Assembly (NCBI GenBank): GCA_021767625.1
Contig: JAASTB010000050.1
Coordinates: 1 to 10,349 of the forward strand
Direction of reading: 5' to 3'
DNA from: Wenzhouxiangella sp.
GTDB lineage: Bacteria; Pseudomonadota; Gammaproteobacteria; Xanthomonadales; Wenzhouxiangellaceae
DNA length: 10,349 bases
Position numbers and translations under genes: made by a program. The notes beneath the pieces are model-generated. The model searched no databases. It saw nothing but the letters and a program-made list of their open reading frames with translations, and was not told the DNA's origin. This document shows, piece after piece, positions 6,975 to 10,349 of the stretch; within the stretch, counting starts at the first letter, position 1, and every line of letters starts with the position of its first letter.

Positions 6975-7840
6975 GAACAGCGCGGTCCACGGCTCGCGGT
7001 AGCGACTCGGTGGCCATCGCCGCCGCCGTGGCCGTGGCGCTGCACGCCGCGGTCATCGGCCTGGTGCATTTCGAGTTCCTGGGCCGCCAGCCCGACAGCG
7101 TCCCCAGCAGTCTCGATGTCGTGCTGGTCGAATTCGCGACCGAGGAGGCGCCCGAAGAGGCCGACTTCCTGGCCCAGGCCACGCAGCGCGGCGGCGGCAC
7201 GGCCGAGGAAGTCGACCGGCCCGCCGAGCCCATGGCTACCAGCCGGACCGAAGAGGTCGCCCCGGTGGAGCAGGAAGCCGCGGATTCGGCTTCTCGCGAG
7301 CAGCCCGAACAGGTGGACGAAGTGGTGCAGGTCGAAAGCGACGATCCGGCCGCCCCGGTGCGCGAGGAGACCGAGGTCGACCCGGACGTTTCGGTATCGA
7401 CCAGCGAGATCATCGAGCAGACGCGGTCGATGGCACGCGCCTCGACCGAACGCCTCAGCGATGCCGCCGACTATCCCGAGCGACCGCGCCGCAAGTTCGT
7501 CTCGGCCAACACGCGCGAGCATCTCTATGCCGGCTACATGCGGTCCTGGGTTTCGAAGGTCGAGCGCGTGGGCAACCTGAATTATCCCGAGCGTGCACGG
7601 CGCCAGAACCTGGCCGGCGCCCTGGTGCTCAGCGTGGACATCCTCGAGGACGGCAGCGTCGGCCGCATCCGCGTATTGCGCTCGTCCGGACACGACGTTC
7701 TCGACGAGGCGGCGGTGCGAATCGTGCGCCTGTCGTCCCCCTTCGCGCCCCTGCCCGAGGAAATCCTGCGCGAGGTCGACGTGCTGACCATCACGCGCAC
7801 CTGGCAGTTCTCGAGTTCGGGCGTGCTGCGCGGCGGTTGA
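6971..7840 (+). CDS. tonB: TonB-family energy transducer (TonB3-like)
   Basis: Predicted inner-membrane protein that spans the periplasm and transmits proton-motive force from ExbB/ExbD-type partners to outer-membrane proteins. The 289 residues comprise a single N-terminal anchor (about 13-35, with His25 in the helix), a long acidic periplasmic spacer (about 52-165, rich in Glu, Asp, Ala and Val) and a C-terminal TonB domain (about 200-282) including NLNYPERARRQNLAGALVLS and FAPLPEEI. The usual Pro-Lys/Pro-Glu rod is absent. The sequence KVERVGNLNYPERAR and the place after gshB match P. aeruginosa TonB3, which I recall being needed for twitching; that link to the neighbouring pil genes is inference. 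No exbB or exbD is present. Translation is probably coupled to gshB by the ATGA overlap, since no clear Shine-Dalgarno is seen. Confidence 0.9.
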   Translation: MRTARSTARGSDSVAIAAAVAVALHAAVIGLVHFEFLGRQPDSVPSSLDVVLVEFATEEAPEEADFLAQATQRGGGTAEEVDRPAEPMATSRTEEVAPVEQEAADSASREQPEQVDEVVQVESDDPAAPVREETEVDPDVSVSTSEIIEQTRSMARASTERLSDAADYPERPRRKFVSANTREHLYAGYMRSWVSKVERVGNLNYPERARRQNLAGALVLSVDILEDGSVGRIRVLRSSGHDVLDEAAVRIVRLSSPFAPLPEEILREVDVLTITRTWQFSSSGVLRGG

Positions 7841-7871
7841 CCGGGGCTCGTGCGGCGCCGGGCATTGATGC

Positions 7872-7887
7872 GGGCGCGGCCGCGCCC
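7872..7887. repeat. 16-bp perfect palindrome between tonB and yqgE
   Basis: GGGCGCGGCCGCGCCC is its own reverse complement. In RNA it could form a 6-bp GC stem with a GGCC loop. No T-tract follows, so it is not a standard terminator. Such strings arise easily in GC-rich DNA, but its position beside a second inverted repeat in a short gap is suggestive. Confidence 0.5.
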
Positions 7888-7890
7888 CCA

Positions 7891-7913
7891 TATCAGTGGA
7901 AGTCGCACTGATA
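7891..7913. promoter_or_regulatory. Perfect 8-bp inverted repeat upstream of yqgE (possible operator or 5' UTR hairpin)
   Basis: TATCAGTG (7891-7898) and CACTGATA (7906-7913) are exact inverted copies around a 7-nt spacer, ending ten bases before the yqgE GTG. The arms are AT-containing in otherwise very GC-rich DNA. The spacing suits either a dimeric regulator or an RNA hairpin that would hide the yqgE ribosome-binding region. TAGAAT (7912-7917) overlaps the right arm and resembles a -10 box, but it lacks a -35 partner. Confidence 0.45.
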
Positions 7914-7923
7914 GAATGAAGCC

Positions 7924-8478
7924 GTGAGCTATCTCGAGCATCAATTCCTCATCGCCATGCCCGGCATGGAAGACCCCAATTTCATGCGCGGCGTCACCCT
8001 CTTGTGCCAGCACAACGAGGAAGGCGCCCTGGGCATCACCGTCAACCGGGAATCCGAGTACGTCCTCGAGGACGTGCTCGAACAGCTGGGGCTGGAATGC
8101 GACGACGAGGGCGTCGCCAACATGCCCGTCTACGTCGGCGGCCCGGTGCATCCCGAGCGGGGTTTCGTTCTGCACAGCAACGATCGAAGCTGGGAGGCGA
8201 CGGTGGACGTCGGCGACGGCATCTGCGTGACCACCTCGCGCGACGTGCTCGAGGCCATCGCCCACGGCGAGGGACCGGCGAAGTTCCTGGTCGCGCTCGG
8301 CTACGCGGGCTGGGAGTCGGGCCAGCTCGAGGACGAAATGCGCGACAACGCGTGGCTCAACGTGATGGCCAGCGCCGACATCATTTTCGACTCGCCCGTC
8401 GACCAACGCTGGGAAAAGGCGGTCGCCCGCCTGGGCATCGACGTGGCCACCCTGCAACCGGCCGGCGGGCATGCCTGA
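7924..8478 (+). CDS. yqgE: YqgE/AlgH family protein (DUF179)
   Basis: A widespread proteobacterial family of uncertain biochemical role; the Pseudomonas member AlgH has been tied to alginate regulation. The protein has 184 residues, the usual length. Family hallmarks are the N-terminal YLEHQFLIAMPGMEDPNFMR, then TLLCQHNEEGALGITVNR, VYVGGPVHPERGFVLH and ALGYAGWESGQLEDEM. The start is GTG: an in-frame TAG lies three codons upstream, and the next ATG would remove conserved N-terminal residues. The ribosome-binding site is weak. Its 3' end overlaps ruvX by eight bases, the usual partnering of yqgE with yqgF, so the two are almost certainly co-transcribed. An inverted repeat immediately upstream may control it. 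Confidence 0.95.
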   Translation: MSYLEHQFLIAMPGMEDPNFMRGVTLLCQHNEEGALGITVNRESEYVLEDVLEQLGLECDDEGVANMPVYVGGPVHPERGFVLHSNDRSWEATVDVGDGICVTTSRDVLEAIAHGEGPAKFLVALGYAGWESGQLEDEMRDNAWLNVMASADIIFDSPVDQRWEKAVARLGIDVATLQPAGGHA

Positions 8479-8908
8479 ACCGGCCGGCGCGCTGTTGGGC
8501 GTCGATTTCGGACAGCGCACCGTGGGCCTGGCGATCGGTCACCGGCTGACGGGTTCCGCACGTCCCCTCGAACCGGTTCGCTATCGCGACACCGAAGGCC
8601 TGATGGCCCAGCTCGAAGCCGTGCTGGGACAGTGGCGTCCGTCGGTCGCCGTACTCGGCCTGCCCCTGGCGGGCGACGGCAGCGAATCGGACATGAGCCG
8701 GCGCGTGCGCGATTTCGCCGCTCGGCTCGCCAGGCAGCATCCCGACATCGAAATTCACTTCCAGGACGAGCGGCTGACCTCGCATGCCGCGGCACAACGC
8801 CACGCCAGCCGCCGCCAGCAGGGCCGCGCGAAACGCAGCGACGCCCGGCGTCTTGACAGCGTTGCCGCCAGCCTGATCCTGGAATCCTGGATGGCAGAGA
8901 ACCCGTGA
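8471..8908 (+). CDS. ruvX: RuvX/YqgF, RuvC-fold nuclease for 16S rRNA 5'-end maturation (putative Holliday junction resolvase)
   Basis: Small cytoplasmic RNase H-like-fold protein, named as a putative Holliday junction resolvase and linked in E. coli to processing of the 16S rRNA 5' end. At 145 residues it is typical in size. The acidic site residues are visible: Asp12 in LGVDFGQRTVGLAIG, Glu100 in DERLTS and Asp129 in LDSVAASLILE. The VLGLPL segment lies at 61-66. The usual KGKVDS-like motif near the last acid reads ARRLDS here. The start lies inside the end of yqgE (8-base overlap), and pyrB begins ten bases after the stop. In Pseudomonas pyrR would follow; it is missing. Confidence 0.96.
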   Translation: MPEPAGALLGVDFGQRTVGLAIGHRLTGSARPLEPVRYRDTEGLMAQLEAVLGQWRPSVAVLGLPLAGDGSESDMSRRVRDFAARLARQHPDIEIHFQDERLTSHAAAQRHASRRQQGRAKRSDARRLDSVAASLILESWMAENP

Positions 8909-8918
8909 CGATCAAGCC

Positions 8919-9815
8919 ATGACCGACCGACACCTGCTCGACATCGACCGCCTCGACGACGAAGACATCGAGCGAATCCTCAGCCGGGCCTGCGCGCTGG
9001 CCGCCGGCGCGACACCGTCGGACGTTGCGGCCACGGTCGCCAACCTGTTCTACGAGCCGAGCACGCGCACCCGAGTGTCCTTCGAACTGGCGGCCGGCCG
9101 CCTGGGCATGCGGGTGGTCAACATCGAACTCGAACGCTCCTCGGCCACCAAGGGCGAAACCCTGGAAGACACCGTGGCCACGCTCGAAGCCATGGGCGTC
9201 GACGCGGTGGTGCTGCGTCATCCCGAGAGCTTTCGCGTCGCCCAACTGGCGGAGACGGGGACGGGCGTTCGCCTCGTCAACGCGGGCGACGGCAGCAACG
9301 CGCATCCCAGCCAGGCCCTGCTCGATGCCGCCGTGCTGCGCGCCCGCAGCGTGGATTTCGCGCGGCTGAAGCTGGCGATCGTGGGCGACATCCGGCACTC
9401 GCGCGTGGCCGGGTCCGGTCTGCGCCTGTGGCAGCGCCTGGGCGTTCCCGATATCCGACTGGCCGGGCCGGCATCCATGCTGCCATCCACGCCGCCCGTG
9501 CCGGCCGCGAGCCTGCACGACGACCTGGCCGGGGCCGTGGAAGGTGCCGACGCGGTGATGATGCTGCGCGTCCAGCACGAGCGAATGGACCGGGCAGGCT
9601 GGCCCGACCGCGAAACCTACTTCGCCGACTGGGGGCTCAAGGAGTCCGACCTGGCGGCGGCCGCACCCGGTTGCGTGGTGATGCACCCGGGCCCGATCAA
9701 TCGCGGCATGGAAATCGACCCGGCAGTTGCCGACGGCGAACGCTCGCTGATTCTCGAGCAGGTGAAGATGGGGGTGTTTACGCGGATGGCGATCTTCGAG
9801 TGGTTGTTTGGGTGA
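8919..9815 (+). CDS. pyrB: Aspartate carbamoyltransferase, catalytic chain
   Basis: Catalyses carbamoyl phosphate + L-aspartate to N-carbamoyl-aspartate, the committed step of pyrimidine synthesis. Of 298 residues, key motifs are YEPSTRTRVSFE (45-56, carbamoyl-phosphate site), the 80s loop SSATKGET with Lys78, RHP with Arg100, GDGSNAHPSQALLD (123-136, His129), GDIRHSRVA with Arg162, LRVQHER with Arg217, and HPGPINRGMEI (256-266). It is shorter at the N-terminus than the roughly 334-residue P. aeruginosa enzyme as I recall it. Neither a pyrI regulatory chain nor the pyrC-like subunit that Pseudomonas needs for assembly follows; instead non-coding repeats begin. It is the last gene of the gshB-side cluster. 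No clear Shine-Dalgarno precedes the ATG, so coupling to ruvX is likely. Confidence 0.97.
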   Translation: MTDRHLLDIDRLDDEDIERILSRACALAAGATPSDVAATVANLFYEPSTRTRVSFELAAGRLGMRVVNIELERSSATKGETLEDTVATLEAMGVDAVVLRHPESFRVAQLAETGTGVRLVNAGDGSNAHPSQALLDAAVLRARSVDFARLKLAIVGDIRHSRVAGSGLRLWQRLGVPDIRLAGPASMLPSTPPVPAASLHDDLAGAVEGADAVMMLRVQHERMDRAGWPDRETYFADWGLKESDLAAAAPGCVVMHPGPINRGMEIDPAVADGERSLILEQVKMGVFTRMAIFEWLFG

Positions 9816-9817
9816 GT

Positions 9818-9831
9818 GCGGCTGGCGCCGC
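9818..9831 (+). terminator. Weak candidate terminator hairpin after pyrB
   Basis: GCGGC and GCCGC form a 5-bp stem with a TGGC loop three bases after the pyrB stop. The sequence that follows is T-enriched (CTCCTTCGTTCTTTCGTTCC) but has no uninterrupted T-run, so intrinsic termination is uncertain. Confidence 0.25.
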
Positions 9832-9992
9832 CGCGTTCGTGTGCTCCTTCGTTCTTTCGTTCCGGCGCTTCGGGGGCTGGGGGCGTGGGTGACGCTAGTG
9901 CTGCCGGGCGTCATGGGGGTCTCGACACTTCGCGCTGGTAGGCACGGCGTTGCCACTGGTCGCAGTGTGATCCTCGACAAGTCAAAGGCGTT

Positions 9993-10025
9993 CCGGCCGG
10001 CCTGCTTCGCAGGCTCTTGCGCCGG
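9993..10025 (+). other. Stem-loop preceding a T6 tract (possible alternative pyrB-operon terminator)
   Basis: An inner hairpin GCCTGC (10000-10005), TTC loop, GCAGGC (10009-10014) is perfect. Outer CCGGC (9993-9997) can pair with GCCGG (10021-10025), leaving internal loops. GTAAC and then six T follow (10031-10036). The T-tract is a little far from the stem and pairs with a downstream A-tract instead, so termination is only a possibility. Confidence 0.3.
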
Positions 10026-10056
10026 GTAACTTTTTTCCAGAGCGAAAAAAGTAACC
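10025..10056. repeat. Near-perfect T6/A6 palindrome
   Basis: GGTAACTTTTTT (10025-10036) pairs with AAAAAAGTAACC (10045-10056) at 11 of 12 positions, with an A-A mismatch and an 8-nt loop CCAGAGCG. It is strikingly AT-rich for this genome and symmetric, so it could act on either strand. A/T-tract hairpins of this kind recur as dispersed intergenic elements in related bacteria as I recall. It could serve as a bidirectional terminator or a protein-binding site. Confidence 0.5.
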
Positions 10057-10100
10057 AAAAATCGCTCTTCAACTTCAAAGTCCCACGCTCGGTTGGTTCG

Positions 10101-10186
10101 GTCCTTCGGGGACTGTGGTGGCTGGCCCCTTCGGGGCGGTGCCTTCGCGAAGCTTCCGTCGGAGGATCCGGTGGCCCCTTCCGGAT
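10101..10186. repeat. Cluster of four short hairpins
   Basis: Within 86 nt four inverted repeats sit side by side: GTCC/GGAC (10101-10113), GCCCC-TTC-GGGGC (10125-10137), the palindrome CTTCGCGAAG (10143-10152) and ATCCGG/CCGGAT (10166-10186). The second is perfect with a TTC triloop. Together with the flanking elements this suggests a mosaic of palindromic repeat units rather than coding sequence. Confidence 0.45.
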
Positions 10187-10248
10187 TGGGACGAAGCCGG
10201 CACGATAACAGCACGGTTTCGATCGGTTGGCTTCGGATCGCTCTTGGT

Positions 10249-10326
10249 GGCGTAGGATGCGTGGAGGCCCATTGGGCCGTAACGCATCAGGCGATGCGTT
10301 GCGCTTCGCTCCACGCATCCTACGCC
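10249..10326. repeat. 78-bp palindromic element with 18-bp terminal inverted repeats and cloverleaf interior
   Basis: The left arm GGCGTAGGATGCGTGGAG (10249-10266) is exactly complementary to the right arm CTCCACGCATCCTACGCC (10309-10326). The 42-nt interior holds three adjacent hairpins: GCCC-ATT-GGGC (10267-10277), AACGCATC-AGGC-GATGCGTT (10281-10300, a perfect 8-bp stem) and a small GCG-CTT-CGC (10301-10309, sharing one base with the right arm). The whole can fold as a four-way junction. TTCGGA (10232-10237) and TCCGAA (10327-10332) extend the symmetry across a bulge. No target-site duplication is evident. This fits a REP/BIME-like or MITE-like dispersed repeat; no transposase is nearby. 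Confidence 0.8.
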
Positions 10327-10349
10327 TCCGAATCCCCGCAGCTGGCGCG

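Larger units (their letters stand above)
9816..10349. other. 534-nt gene-free region with structured repeats
   Basis: No frame here resembles a known protein. The open frames on both strands are Arg-, Ser- and Pro-rich and run through palindromes. The contents from left to right are a small hairpin after pyrB, unremarkable sequence to about 9990, a stem-loop followed by a T6/A6 palindrome (9993-10056), a run of small hairpins (10101-10186) and a 78-bp cloverleaf element (10249-10326). The TTC-looped hairpins and the AAAAGTAACC-type motif look like the dispersed intergenic repeats of many high-GC gammaproteobacteria; that likeness is from memory, not a search. Confidence 0.6.

Noticed and set aside
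8301..10214. Minus-strand open frame of 637 codons opposite yqgE, ruvX and pyrB
   Set aside because: It crosses three well-identified genes and the repeat region, is Arg/Pro-rich and matches nothing known to me.
10061..10245. Direct repeat ATCGCTCTT (10061-10069 and 10237-10245) as a 9-bp target duplication
   Set aside because: A 9-mer match in a region this size is quite likely by chance, the enclosed segment has no terminal inverted repeats at these borders and no transposase.
9911..10318. Minus-strand frame of 135 codons and plus-strand frame 10017-10208 in the tail
   Set aside because: Both run through palindromic repeats, have repeat-derived Arg/Ser/Pro composition and no credible start context.

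Overview
The window is high-GC, gene-dense chromosomal DNA of a gammaproteobacterium. The left half (1-5849) reads on the minus strand and is the front of a Pil-Chp operon, the chemotaxis-like system that controls type IV pili and twitching. The order is pilG (response regulator), pilI (CheW-like adaptor), pilJ (methyl-accepting receptor) and chpA/pilL (giant histidine kinase, cut by the window's left edge after 836 residues). The right half (6036-9815) reads on the plus strand: gshB (glutathione synthetase), a TonB-type energy transducer, yqgE/algH, ruvX/yqgF and pyrB. From memory, Pseudomonas aeruginosa has the same divergent pairing (gshB-tonB3-yqgE-yqgF-pyrR-pyrB against pilG-pilH-pilI-pilJ-pilK-chpA). 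Here pilH, pilK and pyrR are absent from their usual places. A pilG-pilI-pilJ-pilL order without pilH and pilK is what I recall for Xylella, so a lineage near Lysobacterales/Xanthomonadales is my best guess. The sequence does not prove it.

In the Pil-Chp half, pilG and pilI are 32 nt apart and pilI and pilJ are 162 nt apart, with a stem-loop in that gap. pilJ and chpA are 96 nt apart. That last gap holds a GC-rich stem-loop and an 11-codon leader reading frame with its own Shine-Dalgarno, whose stop overlaps the chpA start as ATGA. The expected circuit is PilJ signalling through PilI to the ChpA kinase and then to PilG. No phosphate-sink regulator (PilH) and no methyltransferase (PilK) is encoded here.

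In the right half the genes are tightly packed: gshB/tonB overlap by 4 nt, yqgE/ruvX by 8 nt, and ruvX-pyrB are 10 nt apart. The only real gap is the 83 nt between tonB and yqgE. It carries a 16-bp palindrome and a perfect 8-bp inverted repeat just upstream of the GTG start of yqgE. The 186-nt gap between pilG and gshB must hold divergent promoters, but I cannot assign clear boxes.

The last 534 nt (9816-10349) hold no convincing gene. They hold a series of hairpins: a possible terminator, a T6/A6 stem-loop, several small hairpins with TTC loops, and a 78-bp element with perfect 18-bp terminal inverted repeats that can fold as a cloverleaf. This looks like a dispersed palindromic repeat. I see no clearly new biological system. 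The points most worth checking are the leader frame at chpA, the reduced Pil-Chp gene set and the cloverleaf repeat.
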